This document shows, in pieces, positions 44,050 to 51,034 of a stretch of 64,000 bases of DNA (the first letter of the stretch is position 1; each line of letters opens with the position of its first letter). Below the pieces are notes generated by a model. It made no database searches and was not told the origin of the DNA. It saw only the letters and a list, made by a program, of their open reading frames with translations. The translations under genes and the position numbers were made by a program. This stretch comes from Verrucomicrobiota bacterium (lineage in GTDB: Bacteria > Verrucomicrobiota > Verrucomicrobiia > Chthoniobacterales > UBA10450). The DNA lies in the NCBI GenBank assembly GCA_003219415.1, contig QHOS01000018.1:1-64000 (forward strand), given 5' to 3'.

Positions 44050-44240
44050 AAGGCACTGTCCTCGAGTTGCTGCCCAATACCATGTTTCGGGTCCAGCTGG
44101 CCAATGGTCACCGTGTCCTGGCCCATATTTCCGGGAAAATGCGGCTGCACTTCATTCGGATCTTGCCAGGAGACAAAGTTATGCTAGAGATTTCACCTTA
44201 CGATTTGTCGAAAGGGCGAATTACCTATCGCCAAAAGTGA
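44022..44240 (+). CDS. infA: Translation initiation factor IF-1
   Basis: Start ATG 44022, inside the last codons of map. The 72 residues ([44 protein letters not shown]) are a complete S1-fold IF-1, which blocks the A site during initiation. Confidence 0.97.
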   Translation: MARKDAIEVEGTVLELLPNTMFRVQLANGHRVLAHISGKMRLHFIRILPGDKVMLEISPYDLSKGRITYRQK

Positions 44241-44279
44241 CAACGCGGAGCCCGCTCCGCGTTTTCCGTCTCGCGGATT

Positions 44280-44393
44280 ATGAAAGTACGACCATCAGTA
44301 AAAAGGCTTTGTGCCAGTTGCAGGATCGTGAAGCGCAAGAACGTGGTGCGCGTGATCTGCAAGAACCCGCGCCATAAACAAAGGCAAGGGTGA
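44280..44393 (+). CDS. rpmJ: 50S ribosomal protein L36
   Basis: A 37-codon gene, too short for most automatic calls: [20 protein letters not shown], then [17 protein letters not shown]. It is the zinc-binding form, with Cys11, Cys14, Cys27 and His32 as ligands. In the usual infA-rpmJ-rpsM order. Confidence 0.95.
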   Translation: MKVRPSVKRLCASCRIVKRKNVVRVICKNPRHKQRQG

Positions 44394-44452
44394 TTGATGA
44401 GAACTGATTAATGATTGAGCCCTTTTTAAGCTTGTAACTTTTTAACTAATAC
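44394..44452. repeat. Word-repeat-like junction rpmJ-rpsM
   Basis: ATTGATGAGAACTGATTAATGATTGAG repeats the word TGAT(T/G) four times, followed by CTTTTTAAGC and AACTTTTTAAC (word TTTTTAA twice). It replaces any recognisable ribosome site before rpsM. Confidence 0.55.
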
Positions 44453-44453
44453 C

Positions 44454-44849
44454 ATGCCAAGATTACTAGGAGTCGAAATTCCAGCAGAAAAACGCATCGA
44501 AGCGTCTCTCACCTATATCTATGGAATCGGCTTTGCCACAGCTCGACGGATTCTCGAACAGACGAATATCGATCCCAACTTGCGGGCGAAAAATCTTACG
44601 CCACAGCAATTGAACGAAATCATTCACGCGATTACGAACAACAAGCTCAAGATCGAAGGCGATTTGCGTCGTGACGTACAGGGCAACTTGAAACGTCTGC
44701 AGGCAATCAATTGTTATCGCGGCATTCGGCATCGGAAAGGTTTGCCCGTGCGCGGACAACGCACTTCGACGAATGCCCGGACGCGCAAAGGACCACGCAA
44801 AACCGTGGGCGTTGTCCGCAATCCGGAAGCCAAAGCCGGCAAGGTCTAA
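44454..44849 (+). CDS. rpsM: 30S ribosomal protein S13
   Basis: 131 residues: [26 protein letters not shown], and [29 protein letters not shown]13 contacts the P-site tRNA and bridges to the 50S. Standard length. Confidence 0.97.
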   Translation: MPRLLGVEIPAEKRIEASLTYIYGIGFATARRILEQTNIDPNLRAKNLTPQQLNEIIHAITNNKLKIEGDLRRDVQGNLKRLQAINCYRGIRHRKGLPVRGQRTSTNARTRKGPRKTVGVVRNPEAKAGKV

Positions 44850-44865
44850 CGAACTAACTAGAGTT

Positions 44866-45477
44866 ATGGCTGATCCAGAAAATCCAACCAACCCAAGCCC
44901 AGAAGAGCCGAAAGCGAAGGAGTCCACGCCCGCGACGCCGCCCGCTGGTCCCCGGGAAGGCGAAAAGCCGGCAGCTTCAAAGGCTGACGCGGCAGTGAAG
45001 CCTGCTAAGAAATCAGGCAAACAAAAAAAAGAACGGCCAGCTCCTGCCGCGGCAGCAGCTTCGGAAAATCTTTCGCTTTCAGGCGGTGACGTCGAGAAGC
45101 CAAAGATCGTCAAGGCGAAAGGCAGCAAGAACGTTCATTCGGGCATCGCGCATGTGCTTTCGACGTTTAACAACACAATCGTGACGATCACCGACATGAA
45201 AGGCAACGTGATCGGATGGTCGAGCGCTGGCAAAGTCGGCTTCAAAGGTTCGCGCAAAAGCACTGCTTATGCAGCGCAGATGGTTGCCCAAGACGCTTCC
45301 CGACAGGCAATGGGCCATGGGCTGAAGGAAGTGGAAGTTTTGGTTAAAGGGCCAGGAGCAGGGCGTGAATCTGCTGTGCGCGCGTTACAGGCGGTCGGGC
45401 TCGATCTTACAGTAATCCGCGACGTTACTCCGGTACCGCATAACGGTTGTCGCCCGCCAAAACAGCGCCGGGTCTGA
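44866..45477 (+). CDS. rpsK: 30S ribosomal protein S11, with long N-terminal extension
   Basis: Start ATG 44866, 203 residues compared with about 129 in E. coli. The S11 core starts near residue 85 ([20 protein letters not shown]) and runs through [14 protein letters not shown] to [15 protein letters not shown]. The first 80 residues are low-complexity Pro/Glu/Ala/Lys ([20 protein letters not shown]), absent from standard S11. An internal start cannot be excluded, but no ATG lies just before the core. Confidence 0.93.
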   Translation: MADPENPTNPSPEEPKAKESTPATPPAGPREGEKPAASKADAAVKPAKKSGKQKKERPAPAAAAASENLSLSGGDVEKPKIVKAKGSKNVHSGIAHVLSTFNNTIVTITDMKGNVIGWSSAGKVGFKGSRKSTAYAAQMVAQDASRQAMGHGLKEVEVLVKGPGAGRESAVRALQAVGLDLTVIRDVTPVPHNGCRPPKQRRV

Positions 45478-45478
45478 T

Positions 45479-45512
45479 GCTATCGGCTATCAACTTTTAA
45501 CTATCAACTTTC
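45479..45512. repeat. Word repeat CTATCAAC between rpsK and rpsD
   Basis: CTATCGGCTATCAACTTTTA followed by ACTATCAACTTTCT: CTATCAACTTT occurs twice and CTATCGG once. It is the inverse of the GTTGATAG word after rpsS. Confidence 0.75.
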
Positions 45513-45516
45513 TAAA

Positions 45517-46128
45517 ATGGGCAGATACACCGGACCAAAAACGAGAGTGAGCCGTCGCTACGGGGTGCCGCTTTTCGGTCCCTCCAAGGCATTGGAGCGG
45601 AAAAATTATCCGCCTGGTATACATGGCCCGAGAGGTTCCCGGCGCAAACAATCGGATTACGCAATTGCGCTCGGCGAAAAACAGAAGCTGCGCTATCAAT
45701 ATGGGCTTCTCGAGCGGCAATTTCGGAGGATTTTCGAGAAGGCGCTGCAGAAGCGCGGTGTGACAGGTGAAACACTTCTTCAACTATTAGAAACGCGTAT
45801 CGATAATGTCGTTTACCGACTTGGTCTCGCGAACACCCGCAGCGGCGCGCGCCAGCTCGTGTCGCATGGCCACGTGCTCGTGAACGGGCGCGGCGTGAAT
45901 GTCGCTTCCTACAATGTGAAGGCAGGCGACGAGATCACGATTAAGGACAAACCGAAATCGCGTCAGTTGGTGCTCCGTAACCTTGATCTTACACAGATCG
46001 TTCCCGTGCCCGACTGGCTCACCGTCGATCGCGACGGGCTCAGCGGCAAGGTTACGCGCATCCCAACTCGAGAAGAGATACAGCCGATCGTGAACGAGCA
46101 GCTCATCGTCGAGCTGTATTCACGGTGA
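45517..46128 (+). CDS. rpsD: 30S ribosomal protein S4
   Basis: 203 residues: MGRYTGPKTRVSRRYGVPLF, then RRKQSDYAIALGEKQKLRYQYG and the S4 RNA-binding domain RLDNV-like RIDNVVYRLG, ARQLVSHGHVLVNG. It lacks the N-terminal zinc cysteines. S4 is a primary 16S binder. It is the last gene of the block; rpoA and rplQ do not follow. Confidence 0.97.
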   Translation: MGRYTGPKTRVSRRYGVPLFGPSKALERKNYPPGIHGPRGSRRKQSDYAIALGEKQKLRYQYGLLERQFRRIFEKALQKRGVTGETLLQLLETRIDNVVYRLGLANTRSGARQLVSHGHVLVNGRGVNVASYNVKAGDEITIKDKPKSRQLVLRNLDLTQIVPVPDWLTVDRDGLSGKVTRIPTREEIQPIVNEQLIVELYSR

Positions 46129-46357
46129 TCTGTCGCTCGAGCAACTCGAGCGCTTTGTCATAACTCTTGCGCTGAAGGTAATGTGCTAGTCGGGGATCGA
46201 TGGGCTGCGGCAGCGCTGCGTGTAACCGGTCGATCTTTTCTGAGACAGTGCGCAATCGCGCGATGTGTTTTGCTTCATCACGGCGGCTTTGCTCGTCGCG
46301 AATCACTCCGAGGCGTTCTCGCAGCGCCTGCGCTAAATCGACAAGAGCGTTTTCCAT
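46103..46357 (-). CDS. Small helical protein, unknown function
   Basis: 84 residues, probably two or three helices (MENALVDLAQALRERLGVIR, HIARLRTVSEKIDRLHAALP, LAHYLQRKSYDKALELLERQ). Charged and soluble; no family recognised. Its end overlaps rpsD tail to tail by 26 bases, and it follows the DUF2934 gene on the same strand at a distance of 42 bases, so the two are likely one transcript. Confidence 0.6.
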   Translation of the reverse strand: MENALVDLAQALRERLGVIRDEQSRRDEAKHIARLRTVSEKIDRLHAALPQPIDPRLAHYLQRKSYDKALELLERQITVNTARR

Positions 46358-46399
46358 TCCACTAATAAACGGCGATTCGCGGCCGCTTTAGTTCTCACC

Positions 46400-46732
46400 T
46401 TAGCGGTGACTGGCTTCAGATACCAGCTGCCGCTTTGCTTCGAGCCAATCGGAATCTGCATCACCGGGCAGCGCAAATCGACGTCGTCGCTCCGAGATGA
46501 AGTAGGCTCGGAGCCGAATCGCTTCGTCCGACGGGTCTGCGATGCCGGCCGTCTCAAGTGGGATTGAAGCGTTTGCTATGGCCGCACTTTTCCTGGCACT
46601 GGTCTCGCGCGGTTTTCGACTCGCAGCGGCGCGTCGAGTGCGATTGCCTTTACCAGATTTTACTTTGAAGGAGCCGCCGGTCTCGGGAGGCGTCTCATTT
46701 TTATCTTGGACAATTCTCTTTTTTTTCGGCAC
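46400..46732 (-). CDS. DUF2934-family protein
   Basis: 110 residues. The N-terminal 60 are basic and low-complexity (KPRETSARKSAAIANAS). The C-terminal part DPSDEAIRLRAYFISERRRR followed by SDWLEAKRQL is the DUF2934 signature, a short helical domain found in many soil bacteria with unknown function. The ATG at 46732 gives MPKKKRIVQDKNE. Confidence 0.8.
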   Translation of the reverse strand: MPKKKRIVQDKNETPPETGGSFKVKSGKGNRTRRAAASRKPRETSARKSAAIANASIPLETAGIADPSDEAIRLRAYFISERRRRFALPGDADSDWLEAKRQLVSEASHR

Positions 46733-46838
46733 AGATTTTATCGTTGATGACTTTAATTCGTTTAGCGTTCATCGATTGGTTGGCAAGTGCTTTCTCGCGC
46801 TTCTTTAATCGAGGAGTAAACTTAGAAACTTCACTGGC

Positions 46839-47252
46839 ATGAGACATTTTGTTTTCCGCTGGATCGCGACCACAATTGCCGTGTTTGTGGCTGCGCCGAT
46901 TGTCGGAATCAATTACGGTGACCGCCTGGGTTGTCTGCTGGGCGCATCGCTTCTGCTCGGTATCATCAATGCTTTTATTCGTCCCATCCTTCTGTTGCTG
47001 AGTCTGCCGTTGATTCTCGTTACGCTGGGGCTTTTCATCTTAATTATTAACGCGCTGATGTTGAAATTCGTTGGCGAGATCATGCCATGTTTTGAAGTTC
47101 CAGGTTTCTGGCGAGCATTTTTTGGTGCAATCATCATTTCGCTCGTCAGCTGGCTGTTAAGCGCTTTTTTTCGTGGTAGCGATGGACGTGTCCACGTGCT
47201 CACGCATCATAGCCAAATTAAGCGTGTGCGGGGCCGGGTGATTGAGCGGTAG
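46839..47252 (+). CDS. Phage holin superfamily IV/YvlD-type membrane protein
   Basis: 137 residues with four membrane helices (about 7-25, 31-50, 54-78 and 93-110). The signature GIINAFIRPILLLLSLPLIL followed by VTLGLFILIINALML is that of the YvlD/Mycobacteriophage-holin-like (DUF360-type) family. The role is unknown; some members belong to envelope-stress operons. A strong hairpin repeat follows its stop. Confidence 0.82.
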   Translation: MRHFVFRWIATTIAVFVAAPIVGINYGDRLGCLLGASLLLGIINAFIRPILLLLSLPLILVTLGLFILIINALMLKFVGEIMPCFEVPGFWRAFFGAIIISLVSWLLSAFFRGSDGRVHVLTHHSQIKRVRGRVIER

Positions 47253-47258
47253 CCTTTA

Positions 47259-47287
47259 CTGCAGGGGAAGCGTCAGCTTCCCCTACA
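47259..47287. repeat. Strong hairpin GGGGAAGC-GTCA-GCTTCCCC (TGTAG-type family)
   Basis: CTGCAGGGGAAGC and GCTTCCCCTACAG pair almost perfectly around GTCA. It lies between a rightward membrane protein gene and the convergent sigma factor gene, so it could end both transcripts; it also has the TACAG end of the TGTAG repeat family. Confidence 0.65.
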
Positions 47288-47331
47288 GGAGAAACGAGCA
47301 TGAGCACGAGTAAGAGGAAGAAACGCCAATC

Positions 47332-47934
47332 CTAACCAAGATACTTGCTCAATCGCGAGCGCAGTTCGGTGCGCGCGCGAAAGAGAACGCTTTTTACAGC
47401 GGGAACTGAGAGGTCAAGAACCTCGGCAATTTGCTCATAACTAAGCTGCTCATACCTCCGGAGGACCAGTGCCATTCGCTGCGTCTCTGGAAGCTGGAGG
47501 ATGGCTGCTTCGATCGTTCGCTGAAGTTCCCCTTCCAGCAAGGAAGCATCGGGAGCCAGGTTCGCCTCATCTTTCAGAGGCGGATCTTCTGCGCCCGCTT
47601 CCGGCTGAAGTGGAACATGCGCGTGACGCTTGGCGCGGCGGAGTTCGTTGAAAACGAGATTACGCGTAATTTTCAATAGCCAGGTCGTGAATTTTGCCTG
47701 CGGGACATAGCGACGCGCGCTTTTCCACACTCGAATGAATACCTGCTGCGCGATGTCTTCCACGTCGGAATTGCTGCCCAGCATGCGTGCTACGGTGCCG
47801 GCGACCAAAGCTTGGTGTTTCTCGATTAGCTGCTCGAGCGCAATGGTGTCGCCTCGACCGATGAGCTGCATGAGGCGCACGTCGTCGGCGTCTTCTTCCG
47901 ATCTCCCTTTATTTCCGTGATCGTTACGAGCCAT
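47332..47934 (-). CDS. ECF-type RNA polymerase sigma factor
   Basis: 200 residues. Region 2 is visible in LVAGTVARMLGSNSDVEDIA and QQVFIRVWKSARRY, with the promoter-melting segment KFTTWLLKITRNLVFNELRR. Region 4 is the helix-turn-helix YEQLSYEQIAEVLDLSVPAVKSVLFRAR. There is a 30-residue linker rich in Pro/Glu/Asp. No anti-sigma gene lies next to it, so its control is not visible here. Confidence 0.92.
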   Translation of the reverse strand: MARNDHGNKGRSEEDADDVRLMQLIGRGDTIALEQLIEKHQALVAGTVARMLGSNSDVEDIAQQVFIRVWKSARRYVPQAKFTTWLLKITRNLVFNELRRAKRHAHVPLQPEAGAEDPPLKDEANLAPDASLLEGELQRTIEAAILQLPETQRMALVLRRYEQLSYEQIAEVLDLSVPAVKSVLFRARTELRSRLSKYLG

Positions 47935-48193
47935 CGGTCACTGTAGTTTACCCTCCCTCGTGCTCTTGCTCATACCCCAACACTTGGCTCTGCGGCAGGA
48001 GAAAGAGTAGGAACGAGCACGCCGACGCACTTCCACAGTCTCCATTAGACGTTGGCGTCCAGCGAACTTTGGTAAAAAAATGCAACTGTCCAAAATTCGT
48101 CCTCCGTCACATTCGTGGCCGCCATGGTTTTTGTTGCAAGGCTCAAGCTGCCTGTGCAATGCTTGTTACCGAGGGCTTACCCTCAGCCTCCGC

Positions 48194-49339
48194 ATGAATT
48201 ACCAGCTTATTCCGAAAGAACTCAGGCCGATTGCAGAAAGGATTGAAGCGCGGGAGCGACTTTCAGAGGCGGACGCTCTCACTCTGTATCGCGTAAATGA
48301 TCTTAATGCCCTTGGAATGATCGCCAACCTTGTGCGCGAACGAAAGAACGGCAACTACGCCACTTACATCCACAATCGCTACATCAATTACTCCAACATT
48401 TGTATCTTATCCTGCCAGTTTTGTGCTTTCGCGGCCAAAAAGCGCGACGCACACGCGTTTGAGTACGCGATCGACGAAATCGTTCGAGTAGTGGGAGATG
48501 CACTCCCCCTTGGAGTTACCGAAGTGCACATGGTAGGCGGACTGCATCCCACACTAAAGAAAGAATGGTATTTGGATCTTTTGCAGAGGCTGCGCGCACT
48601 CGAGCCGAACCTTCACATCAAGGCTTTTACCGCGATCGAGGTGCGGCATTTGGCCCAGCGGATTTTCCGGATGCCAATCCGTGACACACTGGAGACTTTG
48701 CGCGCCGCTGGGCTCGGCTCGATCACAGGGGGTGGCGCAGAGATTTTTGATCCGGCCGTTCGCGACAAAATCTGCCGCGGCAAAGAAACCGCATCTGAAT
48801 GGCTGGACGTTCATCGAACGTGGCACTCAATGGGCGGCCGCAGCACGTGCACCATGCTCTACGGGCATATTGAGACGCATGCTCAGCGGGTAGATCATTT
48901 GCGTCAACTTCGGGAATTGCAGGATGAGACCGGCGGATTCACTGGCTTCGTTCCCTTTGCTTTCGAGCCATCCCAATCCCATGGAATCCTGGCCCAGATC
49001 AAGCGCGCCTCCGCGTTTGAGCAGCTTCGCAATCTCGCGGTGAGCCGCATTTATTTGGATAACATCGATCATCTGACCGCTTATTGGGTCAGCCTTGGTT
49101 TGCCTCTTGCGCAGGTGTCGCTCAGCTACGGCGTGGACGATCTGCATGGCACAATTTTGGAAGAGAAAATCTTCCACATGGCTGGCGCAACTACTCCGCA
49201 GCAGCAGACCGTAGCTGCTCTCGAACATGCCATTCGGGAAGCCGGCCGCGAACCCGTGCAGCGTGACAGTCACTATCGACGTTTGAATGGCGCCGGCCGA
49301 GCGAGACAGCCTAACGAGCCCGAATTAGTCTGCGCGTGA
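48194..49339 (+). CDS. mqnE: Aminodeoxyfutalosine synthase
   Basis: A 381-residue radical SAM enzyme; start at ATG 48194 (MNYQLIPKELRPIAERIEAR). The 4Fe-4S cysteines are C70, C74 and C77 in CILSCQFC. HMVGGLHP, GGGAEIF and TMLYGHIETHAQRVDHL are typical of MqnE. It adds the radical of SAM to carboxyvinyl-oxybenzoate to form aminodeoxyfutalosine on the alternative menaquinone pathway. mqnA follows 94 bases later, so both act in succession (MqnA first). The open frame upstream of the chosen start has no conserved content. Confidence 0.94.
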   Translation: MNYQLIPKELRPIAERIEARERLSEADALTLYRVNDLNALGMIANLVRERKNGNYATYIHNRYINYSNICILSCQFCAFAAKKRDAHAFEYAIDEIVRVVGDALPLGVTEVHMVGGLHPTLKKEWYLDLLQRLRALEPNLHIKAFTAIEVRHLAQRIFRMPIRDTLETLRAAGLGSITGGGAEIFDPAVRDKICRGKETASEWLDVHRTWHSMGGRSTCTMLYGHIETHAQRVDHLRQLRELQDETGGFTGFVPFAFEPSQSHGILAQIKRASAFEQLRNLAVSRIYLDNIDHLTAYWVSLGLPLAQVSLSYGVDDLHGTILEEKIFHMAGATTPQQQTVAALEHAIREAGREPVQRDSHYRRLNGAGRARQPNEPELVCA

Positions 49340-49351
49340 CGGTCAGTACGA

Positions 49352-49436
49352 AGTGAGAGGTGAGACGTGAAAAGTCGGAATGAAGGTTACTGTTAGTCTC
49401 GCTCGTCTCACTTCTTACTAATCACATCTCACGTTG
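49352..49436. repeat. Word repeat GTGAGA/TCTCAC between mqnE and mqnA
   Basis: AGTGAGAGGTGAGACGTGAA at the left faces TCTCGCTCGTCTCACTTCTT and CACATCTCACG at the right: words GTGAGA and GTCTCAC occur several times in both orientations and could form a stem. The right end touches the mqnA start codon. Confidence 0.65.
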
Positions 49437-50246
49437 AAATCGCTCCGCGTCGGTTGCGTAAAATATCTCAACGCCCGCCCGCTCATACACGGCTGGGAAG
49501 GCGACGTGGACTTCGATCACCCGTCAGCGCTCTGCAACAAGCTCACCGCCGGTAAACTTGATGTTGCGCTTGTCTCCAGTTTCGAGTTTTTGCGTAACCC
49601 AATCTACCGGATCGTTGATGACGTTTCCATTTCCTCGAACGGACCGGTTTACAGCGTAATCGTCGCACATCGTGGCGAGATTACGGAGATCAAAGAGATC
49701 GAACTCGATCCAGCATCAGAAACTTCTATCAACCTTTTGCGTTGTTTACTCGCGGATCTCGGATTGAACCCGCGCTTAGTTAGGCGTGTCGCGGAAGCCC
49801 CCCTCATGACGAAGTCAGCCTTGGTCGGTCGCGCACAACTTTTCATCGGTGATCAAGCCATCTACGTCCGACAAAAGTACGCTAACGAATTTTCCTTCTG
49901 GGACCTGGGTGAACAGTGGCGGAAGTTCGTCGGACTTCCGTTTGTTTACGCGCTCTGGCTTATTCGCCCGGAAGTCGCCGATCCAAAAGGAATCGCGAAC
50001 GCGCTGCGCGCCTTGCGCGATGCAAACCTTGCTAATCTCGACAACTTGGTCGCGGAAGTTGTAGGCGGGGTCGCCGACTCCGGCCAACGGAGGGGAGTCG
50101 ATGGTGAATTCCTCTCGCGCTACTACTCCGAACATCTTCGATTCGGGTTCGAGGAAAACGAAAAGGAAGGCCTGCGAATCTTTGCAAATTTGTGCATAAA
50201 GCGCGGTCTGCTTCCAAAGCGCGATCTCGCGTTCCGCGTTGTTTAG
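49434..50246 (+). CDS. mqnA: Chorismate dehydratase
   Basis: 270 residues, TTG start giving MKSLRVGCVKYLNARPLIHG, the conserved MqnA N-terminus. VALVSSFEFLRNP, YSVIVAHRG, LFIGDQAIYV and FVYALWLIRP follow. It removes water from chorismate to make 3-carboxyvinyl-oxybenzoate, the first futalosine-pathway step. Its last 432 bases are also an open frame on the opposite strand, continuing the DUF2939 gene. Confidence 0.94.
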   Translation: MKSLRVGCVKYLNARPLIHGWEGDVDFDHPSALCNKLTAGKLDVALVSSFEFLRNPIYRIVDDVSISSNGPVYSVIVAHRGEITEIKEIELDPASETSINLLRCLLADLGLNPRLVRRVAEAPLMTKSALVGRAQLFIGDQAIYVRQKYANEFSFWDLGEQWRKFVGLPFVYALWLIRPEVADPKGIANALRALRDANLANLDNLVAEVVGGVADSGQRRGVDGEFLSRYYSEHLRFGFEENEKEGLRIFANLCIKRGLLPKRDLAFRVV

Positions 50247-50774
50247 CGAGCCATTTCGTTGGTGAAGAACTATCGGCTTTGCCTCACCCAGACCAAGGTC
50301 GAGGTCGTAGAGCTTCCAGCCCGAGCCTGTAAAACGGAACCGGAGTTTGATCCCCTCTCGTTCGACAACAAAAGTGCGCGGACCTGTAAAGAATGCATGT
50401 TTTACTTTCGACCAATCTTCAGCTTTGCCGGTAGGGAAGCGTAACTGTTGCGGATGTTTCAGGCTCTTCAGGATTTCCGGGTTGGATATCAACGCCGCAA
50501 TGCCTTCCGGAGTAACGTAAGCGTCAATAATCGTGTCAATCAGCGTTGGGCCAAGGTCTTTCCACCACTTGTGACTTGTCGTTCCCTTGGTGAACCGTGC
50601 AACAAGCTGTTTCTTTAGCGACGCCCGAATAGCGGGAAAATCCATACGTGAACTCAATGCGGCGCTGTCGCCAGACCGAAGTGCTGCTGTGAATCGCCAG
50701 AATGAAAAGTATGGCGACGCCCCGTAGACCAGCAGAAGAAGAATGCAGATGAGCACTAACCAGCGGAATCTCAT
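49815..50774 (-). CDS. DUF2939-family protein with antisense tail
   Basis: Residues 1-176 lie outside mqnA: a signal-anchor (MRFRWLVLICILLLLVYGAS) and a DUF2939-like domain (YFSFWRFTAALRSGDSAALSS, MDFPAIRASLKKQLVARF, GSGWKLYDLDL). Residues 177-319 are read antisense to the 3' half of mqnA and show no recognisable domain. The likely story is that a stop codon near residue 180 was lost and translation now runs into the neighbour, or that an error hides the stop. Function of the family is unknown. Confidence 0.6.
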   Translation of the reverse strand: MRFRWLVLICILLLLVYGASPYFSFWRFTAALRSGDSAALSSRMDFPAIRASLKKQLVARFTKGTTSHKWWKDLGPTLIDTIIDAYVTPEGIAALISNPEILKSLKHPQQLRFPTGKAEDWSKVKHAFFTGPRTFVVEREGIKLRFRFTGSGWKLYDLDLGLGEAKPIVLHQRNGSLNNAEREIALWKQTALYAQICKDSQAFLFVFLEPESKMFGVVAREEFTIDSPPLAGVGDPAYNFRDQVVEISKVCIAQGAQRVRDSFWIGDFRANKPERVNKRKSDELPPLFTQVPEGKFVSVLLSDVDGLITDEKLCATDQG

Positions 50775-51034
50775 TTGAATCTGATTGTCTGTAACGCGGC
50801 TGAAATTAGTGGTCCGAGGTTCGATGCATCTCTAACTGGAGGGTACCGGTCTAATTTTTTTCAACATTGAAGAATTCGTCCGCTTCAGTGATATGCCGCC
50901 CGCTACAAAACCGGTATCGCTTTAATCATGGCGCTTTTTGGAGTGAAAATCGTTCTCTGTCGAGCGTGATCGCGAGGAGTGGCGGATAAATTGATCGTAT
51001 CTTGTCAGAGGACCTTTCGCAAATAAGCTGATCG

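Noticed and set aside
47300-47335. 11-codon frame MSTSKRKKRQS with AGGAG before the ATG
   Set aside because: Good ribosome site but very short and convergent with the sigma factor gene; could be chance next to the hairpin repeat.
47938-48159. 73-codon minus-strand frame upstream of the ECF sigma factor
   Set aside because: No conserved content; probably leader or promoter sequence of the sigma factor gene.
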